From positions 434,001-498,000 of the forward strand of contig CANMSI010000003.1 in the NCBI GenBank assembly GCA_947500575.1: a stretch of DNA of 64,000 bases, in the 5' to 3' direction. Source of the DNA: an uncultured Flavobacteriaceae bacterium (GTDB lineage: Bacteria; Bacteroidota; Bacteroidia; Flavobacteriales; Flavobacteriaceae). The position numbers were made by a program, and so were the translations under genes. The number at the start of each line of letters is the position of its first letter. Positions within the stretch are counted from its first letter, which is position 1. The notes beneath the pieces were generated by a model. It had not been told where the DNA came from and searched no databases. It worked only from the letters and a program-made list of their open reading frames with translations. Below, in pieces: positions 29,411 through 37,724 of the stretch.

Positions 29411-30349
29411 ATGAAAGGACCCTTATTTTATTCAAAAATTCTTCTTTTCGGAGAGTATGGTATTATCAAAGATTCCAAAGGACTCTCTATCCCGTATAAT
29501 TTTTTTAAAGGCGCTTTAAAAACAGATAAGCTTTCATCTGATATTGCCAAGAATTCTAATAAAAGCTTAGAGGCGTTTACTAAGTATTTAGAGGGCTTAC
29601 AAACGGATAATCCTGCATTAGTTTCTTTTGATTTAAAAACGCTGAAAAAAGATGTAAAGGATGGAATGTATTTCGATAGTTCTATTCCACAAGGTTACGG
29701 AGTGGGAAGTAGTGGAGCCTTGGTAGCTGCCATTTATGATAAATATGCCCAAGATAAGATTACGGTTTTAGAAAATCTTACTCGGGATAAATTGTTACAC
29801 TTAAAAAAGATTTTTGGTACCATGGAATCCTTTTTTCATGGGAAATCTTCAGGTTTGGATCCTTTAAATAGTTATCTAAGTCTTCCAATACTCATTAATT
29901 CTCAAGATAATATAGAATCTACCAGTATCCCTTCTCAAAATATGGAAGGTAAGGGAGCTGTATTCTTATTGGATAGCGGCATTACTGGAGAAACTGCTCC
30001 CATGGTCCAAATTTTCATGGAGAACATGAAAAAAGAAGGATTTAGGAAAATGTTGAAAGATCAATTTATAAAGCATACAGATGCTTGTGTTGAAGATTTT
30101 ATTAATGGAAATGTAAAATCTCTTTTCGGAAATTTAAAGCAACTTTCTCACGTTGTTTTGGATAACTTTAAACCAATGATTCCAGCAGAGTTCCATAAAT
30201 TATGGAAACAAGGAATTGAAAGCAATGACTACTATTTAAAACTTTGTGGCTCTGGCGGAGGGGGTTATATCTTAGGATTTACTCAAGACATTCACAAAGC
30301 AAAAAATGCACTTAAGGATTACAATTTAGAGGTGGTCTACAACTTCTAA
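29411..30349 (+). CDS. Mevalonate kinase-like GHMP kinase
   Basis: A kinase of about 312 residues. The N-terminal SKILLFGEYGII matches the mevalonate kinase opening (KxxLxGEY/H). The ATP loop is PQGYGVGSSGALVAA and the C-terminal glycine-rich motif is KLCGSGGGGYILGF. The start is placed at ATG 29411 because the upstream alternative is a TTG two codons earlier. It sits 116 bases after mvaD and 13 bases before the UbiA gene. Phosphomevalonate kinase has a similar fold, so the phosphorylated step could differ. Confidence 0.82.
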   Translation: MKGPLFYSKILLFGEYGIIKDSKGLSIPYNFFKGALKTDKLSSDIAKNSNKSLEAFTKYLEGLQTDNPALVSFDLKTLKKDVKDGMYFDSSIPQGYGVGSSGALVAAIYDKYAQDKITVLENLTRDKLLHLKKIFGTMESFFHGKSSGLDPLNSYLSLPILINSQDNIESTSIPSQNMEGKGAVFLLDSGITGETAPMVQIFMENMKKEGFRKMLKDQFIKHTDACVEDFINGNVKSLFGNLKQLSHVVLDNFKPMIPAEFHKLWKQGIESNDYYLKLCGSGGGGYILGFTQDIHKAKNALKDYNLEVVYNF

Positions 30350-30362
30350 AAAACCGAACTAC

Positions 30363-31268
30363 ATGCTTAGTAGAAGAAATAAACTCTTGCTGTTAAAGTT
30401 TTTGAGTCTTTTTTCAATTATACGAGGCTATAATATTCTAATGATTGCCTTGGCGCAGTATCTAGCGTCTATTTATATTCTTGCACACAATTGGCCCTTA
30501 CGAAAGGTAGTTTTTGATCTGAATCTATTTATAATTGTGTTGGTTTCTGCCTTGGTCATTGCAGGCGGATACATCATCAATAACTTTTATGATGCCGAAA
30601 AAGATCTAATTAATAAACCTAGAAAAACCATGTTAGATAGGTTGGTTAGCCAGCGGACAAAACTTACTACCTATTTTGTGTTGAATTTTTTAGCAGTATT
30701 TCTTGCCAGTTATGTTTCTTTCAGAGCTGTTCTCTTTTTTTCAACCTATATTTTTGGAATTTGGCTCTATTCGCATAAATTGAAACGAGTTCCATTTATA
30801 GGGAATTTTGTCTCTGCCACTTTAGCAATTGCCCCATTCTTTGCGGTATTTGTGTATTACAAGAATTTTGAGACTGTAATATTTGTTCATGCTATTTTTC
30901 TTTTTCTTCTTATCCTAGCTAGGGAAATGATAAAAGATCTTGAAAATATAGCAGGAGATATGGCTCAAAACTATAGCACCATCCCAATATTGTATGGCGC
31001 TTCCTTCTCGAAAATATGTATTAGCACCCTGGTAATATTTACTCTACTGCCTATATTTTTACTGATTTACTATTTCGATATAGGCCATATGTATATCTAT
31101 TTTGTGGCTTGTATTGTGCTCCTATTATTGTTTATGATTTTATTATGGAAATCTAATACTAAAAAGCACTATGTTTGGCTCCATAATATTCTAAAACTAA
31201 TTATCATAGTTGGAGTATTTAGTATTTTATTAATCGATATTGATTTAGTTCTAAATAGAATTTTATAA
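30363..31268 (+). CDS. UbiA-family prenyltransferase (geranylgeranylglycerol-phosphate geranylgeranyltransferase-like)
   Basis: Polytopic membrane prenyltransferase of 301 residues with about eight helices. The first Asp-rich motif NNFYDAEKDLINKPRKT (near residue 75) and the second, REMIKDLENIAGDMAQNYSTIPI (near 190), bind the magnesium-diphosphate of the prenyl donor. Bacteroidota members are commonly assigned as geranylgeranylglycerol-phosphate geranylgeranyltransferase; menaquinone or other acceptors remain possible. Its position after the two mevalonate-pathway genes fits use of their isoprenoid product. The stop shares one base with the next ATG. Confidence 0.85.
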   Translation: MLSRRNKLLLLKFLSLFSIIRGYNILMIALAQYLASIYILAHNWPLRKVVFDLNLFIIVLVSALVIAGGYIINNFYDAEKDLINKPRKTMLDRLVSQRTKLTTYFVLNFLAVFLASYVSFRAVLFFSTYIFGIWLYSHKLKRVPFIGNFVSATLAIAPFFAVFVYYKNFETVIFVHAIFLFLLILAREMIKDLENIAGDMAQNYSTIPILYGASFSKICISTLVIFTLLPIFLLIYYFDIGHMYIYFVACIVLLLLFMILLWKSNTKKHYVWLHNILKLIIIVGVFSILLIDIDLVLNRIL

Positions 31269-32221
31269 TGGAAAACCTTTTAAAAGTAGCCCTAGCACAG
31301 ATAGCACCTATTTGGCTAGACAAAGCGGCAACTTTGCAAAAAATTGAAAATACAATTATAGAAGCAAGCCAGCAAAAGGCAGAACTAGTTGTTTTTGGGG
31401 AGGCATTATTACCAGGGTATCCTTTCTGGCTGGCTTTAACTGATGGTGCAGCCTGGGATTTAAAAGTAAACAAAGAAATACATGCTCATTATGTGCGTAA
31501 TTCTATACAGATAGAAGCAGGTGAATTAGATACTATTTGTGAAATAACGAAGACACATAAAATTGCCGTTTATCTTGGAATTATGGAAAGAGCTAAGGAC
31601 CGTGGCGGGCACAGTATCTATTGTTCTTTAGTATATATAAATGAGCTTGGGGAGATTAAATCTGTACATCGTAAACTGCAACCCACATACGATGAACGTT
31701 TAACTTGGGCACCGGGAGATGGAAATGGATTACAAGTGCACCCATTAAAACAATTTACTATTGGCGGACTTAACTGCTGGGAAAATTGGATGCCACTTCC
31801 AAGAGCAGCGCTGTATGGGCAGGGTGAGAATTTACATATAGCGGTTTGGCCGGGAAGTGATCATAATACAAAAGATATTACAAGATTCATCGCAAGGGAA
31901 TCTCGTAGCTTTGTAATCTCCGTTTCTTCTTTGATGAAGAAAGAAGATTTTCCGAGCAATACACCGCATCTTGATGAGATTCTTAAAAAAGCCCCAGAAG
32001 TAATGGCGAATGGTGGTTCTTGTATTGCTGGTCCTGATGGGGAATGGATTATAGAACCCGTTTTACACAAAGAAGGTATTATCTATGAAACTTTAGATTT
32101 TAATAGAGTCTATGAGGAGAGTCAGAATTTTGATCCGGTAGGGCACTATTCAAGGCCAGATGTTACACAACTAACCGTAAATAGAGAGCGGCAATCTACA
32201 GTGAAGCTCAAAGATGAATAA
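31268..32221 (+). CDS. Nitrilase (carbon-nitrogen hydrolase family)
   Basis: Cytoplasmic hydrolase of 317 residues with the Glu-Lys-Cys triad at Glu45 (FGEALLPGYPFW), Lys136 (HRKLQPTYDERLTW, with Glu143 as accessory acid) and Cys170 (NCWENWMP). The PTYDERLTW and CWENWMPL wording matches true nitrilases, not amidases, so the likely reaction is nitrile to carboxylate plus ammonia; the physiological nitrile is unknown. The ATG overlaps the stop of the UbiA gene by one base, suggesting translational coupling with isoprenoid genes, though no metabolic link is evident. Confidence 0.9.
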   Translation: MENLLKVALAQIAPIWLDKAATLQKIENTIIEASQQKAELVVFGEALLPGYPFWLALTDGAAWDLKVNKEIHAHYVRNSIQIEAGELDTICEITKTHKIAVYLGIMERAKDRGGHSIYCSLVYINELGEIKSVHRKLQPTYDERLTWAPGDGNGLQVHPLKQFTIGGLNCWENWMPLPRAALYGQGENLHIAVWPGSDHNTKDITRFIARESRSFVISVSSLMKKEDFPSNTPHLDEILKKAPEVMANGGSCIAGPDGEWIIEPVLHKEGIIYETLDFNRVYEESQNFDPVGHYSRPDVTQLTVNRERQSTVKLKDE

Positions 32222-32258
32222 TTAGAGAACATTTGTGTGTAAGCAGAAATCCATTGCC

Positions 32259-32266
32259 TACCTTTG
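32259..32266 (+). promoter_or_regulatory. Predicted -7 box for the pseudouridine-synthase-like gene
   Basis: TACCTTTG is a perfect TAnnTTTG match, with the predicted start about 11 bases before ATG 32282. A TTTG lies at 32232-32235, a somewhat long 23-base spacing. The box also supports the ATG over the upstream in-frame TTG at 32264, which overlaps it. Confidence 0.45.
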
Positions 32267-32281
32267 CGCAAAATTTCATCC

Positions 32282-33094
32282 ATGGGGAGGTCAGATAAAA
32301 AGAGAGGTATAAAAGAAGCTGGAAAGCAAGGCAAGGACTTTAAAAAAAGTGTAGCTCCTAAACGCAAACAAGCTTCAGATCCAAATCTAATTCGTTTAAA
32401 TCGGTATGTAGCAAACGCTGGTGTTTGTTCTAGACGAGAAGCAGATATCTATATTGCCGCTGGGAATATTACGGTAAACGGAAAGACCATTACTGAAATG
32501 GGGCATAAAGTGAAGCTTAATGATGTGGTGAAGTTTGATGGCCGTTTGCTAAATCCAGAAAAAAGGGAGTATGTACTGCTTAACAAACCCAAGGACTTTG
32601 CCACTGTAAATAACGATGAAAGAGGAAAGCGTACTGCAGCGCAGTTAGTAATGAAGGCTTCTAAAGCTACATTATCTCCAGTAGGAAAAATGCACAAAGA
32701 TACCACCGGACTTCTATTGTTTACAAACGATGGAGAATTTGCTAAGAGTCTTACACATGCAAAAAATGGTATCCGTAAAATGTATCATGTAGAATTGAAT
32801 AAATCACTTCGGAGTATTGATCTAAAGAAAATTCAAGAAACCTTGGTCCTAGATGATGGTGCAGTAAAAGTGCACGATATTAGCTATGTAAATAATGCTA
32901 GCAAAAAAGAAGTGGGCATAGAAATTTACAGTAAAAAAAATAATGTTGTGCGCCGTATTTTTGAACATTTAGAATATGATGTCGTTAAACTGGACCGCGT
33001 AATCTATGGAGGGCTCACCAAGAAAGATCTGCCTCGCGGTCATTGGAGGTATTTAACAGATCAAGAAATTATTAATTTAGGATCAGGGAAGTAG
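32282..33094 (+). CDS. RsuA/RluB-family pseudouridine-synthase-like protein with altered catalytic motif
   Basis: Protein of about 270 residues: basic N-terminal tail (1-35), S4 RNA-binding domain (LIRLNRYVANAGVCSRREAD, about 37-90), then the pseudouridine-synthase fold ending in the family phrases RRIFEHLEYDVVKLDRV and LPRGHWRYLT. The family catalytic motif is normally GRLDxxTxGLL. Here it reads GKMHKDTTGLL, so the essential Asp is His138 and the preceding Arg is Lys. The usual NRQVRR is NNVVRR. The RNA-binding fold seems intact while catalysis is doubtful. The start at ATG 32282 is preferred over the TTG at 32264. Confidence 0.82.
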   Translation: MGRSDKKRGIKEAGKQGKDFKKSVAPKRKQASDPNLIRLNRYVANAGVCSRREADIYIAAGNITVNGKTITEMGHKVKLNDVVKFDGRLLNPEKREYVLLNKPKDFATVNNDERGKRTAAQLVMKASKATLSPVGKMHKDTTGLLLFTNDGEFAKSLTHAKNGIRKMYHVELNKSLRSIDLKKIQETLVLDDGAVKVHDISYVNNASKKEVGIEIYSKKNNVVRRIFEHLEYDVVKLDRVIYGGLTKKDLPRGHWRYLTDQEIINLGSGK

Positions 33095-33556
33095 ATGAAA
33101 TGGCATCGCATAATAAAAAGGAAACCATACCTTTTATTTTGGATGCTTGCTATTGTTCCGTTCATTCAAAGTATTTTTTATTACTTTTCTCAGGATGCTT
33201 TTGATATCAATGTGCACGATACCTATTATGTAATTGCACAAGTTCATCTCTATCTAGGGCTTACTATTTGGTGGGTGTTTTGTGGTTTAGGGTATTGGAT
33301 TTTAAGAAAAAAGGAGGTCCCTTATATACCCTGGATGATTTATATCCATGTAATTGGTAGTGTTATTGGCCTGCTGCAACTTAGTGGATTTTTGACTTTG
33401 TTTGTTCCTTCAAGGACGCTATTTGAACAAAGCGTATATATTGAAAAACTTAATATTATTACATTCACCATGTTTCTACTAGGGCAAATGATTTTCTGCT
33501 TTCATTTACTTTTCTCGGTACTTATTCAAAGAATCTTTTTTTCAAAAAGGAAATAG
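33095..33556 (+). CDS. Small membrane protein resembling part of haem-copper oxidase subunit I
   Basis: Protein of 153 residues with four predicted membrane helices and a basic C-terminus. After helix 1 comes FDINVHDTYYVIAQVHLYLG, strikingly like helix VIII of cytochrome oxidase subunit I (HDTYYVVAHFHYVL). The first of the two haem-ligand His positions is Gln here and the second is kept. A full subunit I has about 12 helices, so this is not an oxidase by itself. It starts directly after the stop of the preceding gene, implying co-transcription. Function is unknown; the similarity is by eye. Confidence 0.7.
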   Translation: MKWHRIIKRKPYLLFWMLAIVPFIQSIFYYFSQDAFDINVHDTYYVIAQVHLYLGLTIWWVFCGLGYWILRKKEVPYIPWMIYIHVIGSVIGLLQLSGFLTLFVPSRTLFEQSVYIEKLNIITFTMFLLGQMIFCFHLLFSVLIQRIFFSKRK

Positions 33557-33634
33557 CTTCTTTTCTAAAGAAAGATCAATTACCTCTATCCTAATTCTAG
33601 AGAGTTATCCCTTCCTAATTTTGCCGAGATGGTG

Positions 33635-34912
33635 TTACAGTGTTTTCATTTTAGCTCTTATTTCTTCAAGACAGAGATTTCCTAAACTCCCTTCATGCGT
33701 ATGCTTTATATCTCTTTTCGGAGTAAAGACTCCTGCTTCTATTTCTTGCCCCATTTTTTTATAAGCGTCTCTAAAGGGCATTCCCTTCAATACCAATTCG
33801 TTCAAGGTATCCACACTAAATAAGTAGTCATATTTTGCATCATCAAGAATGTTGTTTTGAACTCTTATTTCTTTCAAACTAAAAATCAGCATCTCTAGAC
33901 AGGCCTTCATATCTTGTATGGAGGGTATCATAATCTCCTTTACCAATTGTAAATCTCTGTGATACCCACTTGGAAGATTATTTATAATAAAAGCTAACTG
34001 GTTAGGGATGGCCTGTATTTTATTACATTTAGCTCTTAAGAGTTCAAATACATCTGGGTTTTTCTTATGTGGCATAATACTCGATCCTGTAGTGAGTTCA
34101 TCAGGAAAGGAGATGAAATTAAAATTTTGGCTCATATATAAAGTAATATCCATAGCGAATTTGGATAGGGTGGCAGCAATACTTGCCATCCCAAAGGCAG
34201 TAGCTTTTTCTACTTTTCCCCTACCCATTTGCGCTGCAACCACATTGTATTTCAATGTCTCAAAACCTAATTCATGGGTGGTATAATTTCGGTCTATTGG
34301 AAAAGAACTTCCATAACCTGCAGCACTACCCAAAGGGTTTTGATCTGCAATTTTATAAGCTGCATTGATAAAATACAGATCATCTATCAGACTTTCGGCA
34401 TAGGCAGAAAACCAAAGACCGAAAGATGATGGCATGGCTATCTGTAAATGTGTGTACCCAGGTAATAGTACATTTTGATGTGTTTCTGCAAGTTCTAAAA
34501 GCAGCTTAAATAAGGATTTTGTAGCTGATTTTATTTCCATTAATTCTTCTTTCAGATATAAATGCATGGCTACTAGTACTTGGTCATTTCTAGATCTGGC
34601 CGTGTGTATTTTTTTTCCAATATCTCCCAGTTTTTGAACTAATAGAAATTCTATTTTAGAATGCATATCTTCAAAAGTTGCCTCTATTGTGAAAGTGCCG
34701 GCTTCAATAGAAGAAACAATAACTTCTAACTCTTGCACTAAGGCATTTGCTTCTTCCGGGCTTATCAGCTTTACTTTAGCAAGCATTTGAGCATGAGCTT
34801 TGGAAGCGATGACATCGTACTTGGCTAATATTAAATCTAATTCACGATCGTTCCCTACAGTAAAATGATCTATTTTTTTATCGGTGCTAAACCCTTTATC
34901 CCAAAGTTTCAT
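33635..34912 (-). CDS. argH: Argininosuccinate lyase
   Basis: Last step of arginine synthesis, splitting argininosuccinate into arginine and fumarate. The 425 residues carry the fumarase/aspartase superfamily signature GSSIMPHKKNPD, the N-terminal active-site strand EDMHSKIEFLL, and SARNDQ-type HTARSRNDQV. It is the last gene of the arginine operon, 18 bases after argE and convergent with the oxidase-like gene. I see no strong terminator in the 78-base gap. It is shorter than the roughly 460-residue E. coli enzyme but typical for Bacteroidota. Confidence 0.95.
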   Translation of the reverse strand: MKLWDKGFSTDKKIDHFTVGNDRELDLILAKYDVIASKAHAQMLAKVKLISPEEANALVQELEVIVSSIEAGTFTIEATFEDMHSKIEFLLVQKLGDIGKKIHTARSRNDQVLVAMHLYLKEELMEIKSATKSLFKLLLELAETHQNVLLPGYTHLQIAMPSSFGLWFSAYAESLIDDLYFINAAYKIADQNPLGSAAGYGSSFPIDRNYTTHELGFETLKYNVVAAQMGRGKVEKATAFGMASIAATLSKFAMDITLYMSQNFNFISFPDELTTGSSIMPHKKNPDVFELLRAKCNKIQAIPNQLAFIINNLPSGYHRDLQLVKEIMIPSIQDMKACLEMLIFSLKEIRVQNNILDDAKYDYLFSVDTLNELVLKGMPFRDAYKKMGQEIEAGVFTPKRDIKHTHEGSLGNLCLEEIRAKMKTL

Positions 34913-34930
34913 AGTGGTTCGTATTAGTAA

Positions 34931-36010
34931 TTAATTTGATTTTTTAGACAATAAAAAGCCGTTTAAAATTTTGATATATAAATCAATGCCTTCTTCAATT
35001 TCATTGAGGTAAATAAATTCATCAGCGGAATGGGAACGGGTACTATCGCCAGGACCTAGCTTAAGAGATTGACAACTCAGACAAGCTTGATCCGAAAGGG
35101 TAGGCGAGCCATATACACTTCTTCCTAATGCAATTCCTGCTTTTACCAAGTCGTGATTTGGATCTATGGCTGATGAATTCAATCGCAAAGAACGAGCATC
35201 CATTTGGCAAGGCGCTTCATTTTCTAATATACTGGCAATTTCTTGGTTGGAATAGCAATCATTTACTCGTACGTCTATAACCAAGCCTACTTCGGCAGGT
35301 ACTACATTGTGTTGTTTTCCAGCGTTTATCTGGGTAACAGTTAGTTTTACTTCTCCTAACACCTCAGATACTTTGTTAAAACGATACTCTTTAAACCATT
35401 CTAGGACACCTATAGTATTATAAATAGCGTTATTATCATTAGGGTGTGCCGCGTGTGAAGGCGTTCCTTTTACAGTTGCATCAAATACTACCAAACCTTT
35501 TTCGGCGATAGCTAATTGCATTAAAGTAGGTTCTCCTACAATGGCAACGTCAATTTTTGGCAGTATGGGAAGCATGCTGTTAAGTCCATTGGGACCTGAG
35601 CTTTCTTCTTCTGCAGAAGCCACCATAATAATGTTATGGTTAAGGTTATTAGCATCATAATAATAGGCAAAGGTTGCTAAGAGGGAAACCAAACAACCTC
35701 CAGCATCATTGCTTCCCAAACCATATAACTTATCTCCATGTACCTGCGCTTTAAATGGATCTTTAGTGTAGGCAGCATTGGGTTTTACAGTATCGTGATG
35801 TGAGTTGAGCAGGAGGGTGGGTTTATTTTCGTCAAAGTGCTTATTAAAAGCATAGACGTTATTATTTTCTCTTTTAAAAGGAATTCCAAAAGAGCTAAGC
35901 CATGCTTCAATTGCATTTGCAGTATGCGTTTCTTCAGATGAAAAAGAAGGAATTTCAATGAGTTCTTTTAAAAGAGCAATTGCGCTTTGAGTAAGTAATG
36001 ATTGTTCCAT
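34931..36010 (-). CDS. argE: ArgE-like M20 deacylase (N-acylcitrulline/N-acylornithine deacylase)
   Basis: Zinc peptidase-fold hydrolase of 359 residues that removes the acyl group. Metal ligands are visible in LLNSHHDTVK, GSNDAGGCLVSL and SAEEESSGPNG, and a late His in RSHSADEFI. In Bacteroidota the carbamoyltransferase works on acylated ornithine, so this enzyme probably acts on N-acylcitrulline and not on N-acetylornithine (inference from pathway logic). It lies two bases after argB and 18 before argH. DapE-like activity is unlikely given the context. Confidence 0.9.
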   Translation of the reverse strand: MEQSLLTQSAIALLKELIEIPSFSSEETHTANAIEAWLSSFGIPFKRENNNVYAFNKHFDENKPTLLLNSHHDTVKPNAAYTKDPFKAQVHGDKLYGLGSNDAGGCLVSLLATFAYYYDANNLNHNIIMVASAEEESSGPNGLNSMLPILPKIDVAIVGEPTLMQLAIAEKGLVVFDATVKGTPSHAAHPNDNNAIYNTIGVLEWFKEYRFNKVSEVLGEVKLTVTQINAGKQHNVVPAEVGLVIDVRVNDCYSNQEIASILENEAPCQMDARSLRLNSSAIDPNHDLVKAGIALGRSVYGSPTLSDQACLSCQSLKLGPGDSTRSHSADEFIYLNEIEEGIDLYIKILNGFLLSKKSN

Positions 36011-36012
36011 TG

Positions 36013-36792
36013 TTATAAGGTTATTTCGGTGTGTAATGCATGGGTGTTAGAAAGCATGGATATATTTCCTATGCATACCTTTTCTACCTGTTTTCTCAAA
36101 GCATAAAAGCAGTTCTCTAATTTCGGTAACATACCTTCTGAGATACTTTTATTCGTTAGTAGTTCTTGGTATCTCTTGGAGTTTATAGTGGGGATCACTG
36201 AATCGTCATCCGTTATATCTAGCAATACTCCTTTCTTTTCAAAGCAATAAAACAAGCGAGTAGTGTAATGGTCACTTAACGCAATTGCAATTTCAGAAGC
36301 AATGGTATCAGCATTGGTATTAAGCAATTGTCCATTGCCATCATGTGTAATGGCACAAAACACAGGTGTAAATTTTACTTCTAATAAAGTCTTAATCGCA
36401 TGCTTATTGACCTCATCAATATCACCTACATAGCCATAGTCAATTTCCTTAATAGGTCTTTTATGTGCTCTTATGGTATTCCCATCTGCACCACTTAAAC
36501 CAACAGCATTGCAATGATGAGCTTGTAATTGAGCTGCTATATTTTTATTGACTAACCCACCATACACCATCGTAATTACTTCCAAGCTTTCTGCATCGGT
36601 AATCCTTCTGCCTTGCACTAGTTTTGAAGTTATGCCAAGTTGCGCTGCTTTTTGAGTGGCTAGTTTCCCTCCTCCGTGCACCAGAATTTTGAGTCCAGGT
36701 AATTTAGAGAACAGCGAAATAAAGGAAGCTAGTTTTTTAGGGTTCTCAATAATATTACCCCCTATTTTTATAACAGATACTATTGGTTTCAT
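36013..36792 (-). CDS. argB: N-acylglutamate kinase
   Basis: Amino-acid-kinase-family enzyme of 259 residues that phosphorylates N-acetyl- or N-succinylglutamate. Lysine and glycine motifs VIKIGGNIIENP and LVHGGGKLATQKA at the N-terminus, and the NTNADTIASEIAIAL nucleotide region, are present. Its start overlaps the argF' stop by four bases and its end is two bases from argE. The length is that of arginine-insensitive, hexamer-lacking ArgB, without the extra N-terminal helix of feedback-inhibited forms, so the pathway may need control elsewhere, such as the leader at 42553. Confidence 0.93.
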   Translation of the reverse strand: MKPIVSVIKIGGNIIENPKKLASFISLFSKLPGLKILVHGGGKLATQKAAQLGITSKLVQGRRITDAESLEVITMVYGGLVNKNIAAQLQAHHCNAVGLSGADGNTIRAHKRPIKEIDYGYVGDIDEVNKHAIKTLLEVKFTPVFCAITHDGNGQLLNTNADTIASEIAIALSDHYTTRLFYCFEKKGVLLDITDDDSVIPTINSKRYQELLTNKSISEGMLPKLENCFYALRKQVEKVCIGNISMLSNTHALHTEITL

Positions 36793-37724
36793 CTTTCTAA
36801 TATTTTTTTTAACACCAGCTGCGCAGCATAGGTTCTGTTGTTTGCCTGTTCTATAACTATGGATTGTTTGCTATCCAAGACAGCATCTTCCACAACCACA
36901 TTTCTTCGTACTGGAAGACAATGCATAAATTGAGCATTTCCCAGTTTTTGTTTGGTGATCATCCAATTGGGATTTTCGGAGAGCACCTTACCATAAGGAG
37001 TATAGCTACTCCAATTTTTGGCGTAAATAAAATCTGCATTTTCAAAAGCCTTTTCCTGGTCGTATACAATGGGAACCTCTTTAGTAATTGCCTTATCTAG
37101 TTCATATCCTTCCGGATGTGTAATTATAAAATCTGCATTTTGTAGTTGCATCATTTCTATAAACGAGTTTGCAACTGCATGAGGCAATGCTTTGGGATGT
37201 GGTGCCCAAGAAAGAACCACTTTTGGTCTGGGCTTCTTTTTGTGCTCTTCTAGGGTAATAGCATCTGTCAAGGCTTGTAAAGGATGTCCGGTAGAGCTTT
37301 CCATATTTATTATAGGGATACTAGCATGTTTTGCAAAGCCATGCAATACAATTTCAGCTTTATCCTTCGCCTTATCATTCAAAGTTGGGAAAGCTCGCAC
37401 CGCTAGAACGTCGCAATATTGCGATACTACTTGTGCTGCTTCTTTAATATGCTCTGAAGTTCCTTGATTCATGATAGTACCATCTTCAAATTCCAAAGCC
37501 CAACCTTCTTTGTCGAAGTTCATAATCATTACATCCATTCCTAAATTTAAAGCAGCTTTTTGAGTGCTCAGACGCGTTCTAAGACTGTTATTGAAGAATA
37601 GGAGACCCAAGGTCTTGTTTTCGCCCAAAACCGTATGAGCTTTGGGGGCTTTCTTTAGTTCTTTTGCTTCTACCACCCATTGTGATAGTGCGTCTATATC
37701 TTTTACGGAAAGGTAATTTTTCAT
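36789..37724 (-). CDS. N-acylornithine carbamoyltransferase, probably N-succinylornithine type
   Basis: Transfers the carbamoyl group to an acylated ornithine. The 311-residue chain has the carbamoyl-phosphate loop NNSLRTRLSTQKA (residues 45-57), unlike STRTR of ordinary OTCase, the long QGTSEHIKEAAQV segment, and HCLPVRR near residue 270. In this family, Glu at the position here occupied by Ser90 marks acetylornithine enzymes, while Pro in Bacteroides fragilis, or small residues after mutation, give succinylornithine activity (from memory of the structural work). Ser90 therefore leans to succinylornithine. The gene overlaps both neighbours by four bases. Confidence 0.88.
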   Translation of the reverse strand: MKNYLSVKDIDALSQWVVEAKELKKAPKAHTVLGENKTLGLLFFNNSLRTRLSTQKAALNLGMDVMIMNFDKEGWALEFEDGTIMNQGTSEHIKEAAQVVSQYCDVLAVRAFPTLNDKAKDKAEIVLHGFAKHASIPIINMESSTGHPLQALTDAITLEEHKKKPRPKVVLSWAPHPKALPHAVANSFIEMMQLQNADFIITHPEGYELDKAITKEVPIVYDQEKAFENADFIYAKNWSSYTPYGKVLSENPNWMITKQKLGNAQFMHCLPVRRNVVVEDAVLDSKQSIVIEQANNRTYAAQLVLKKILER

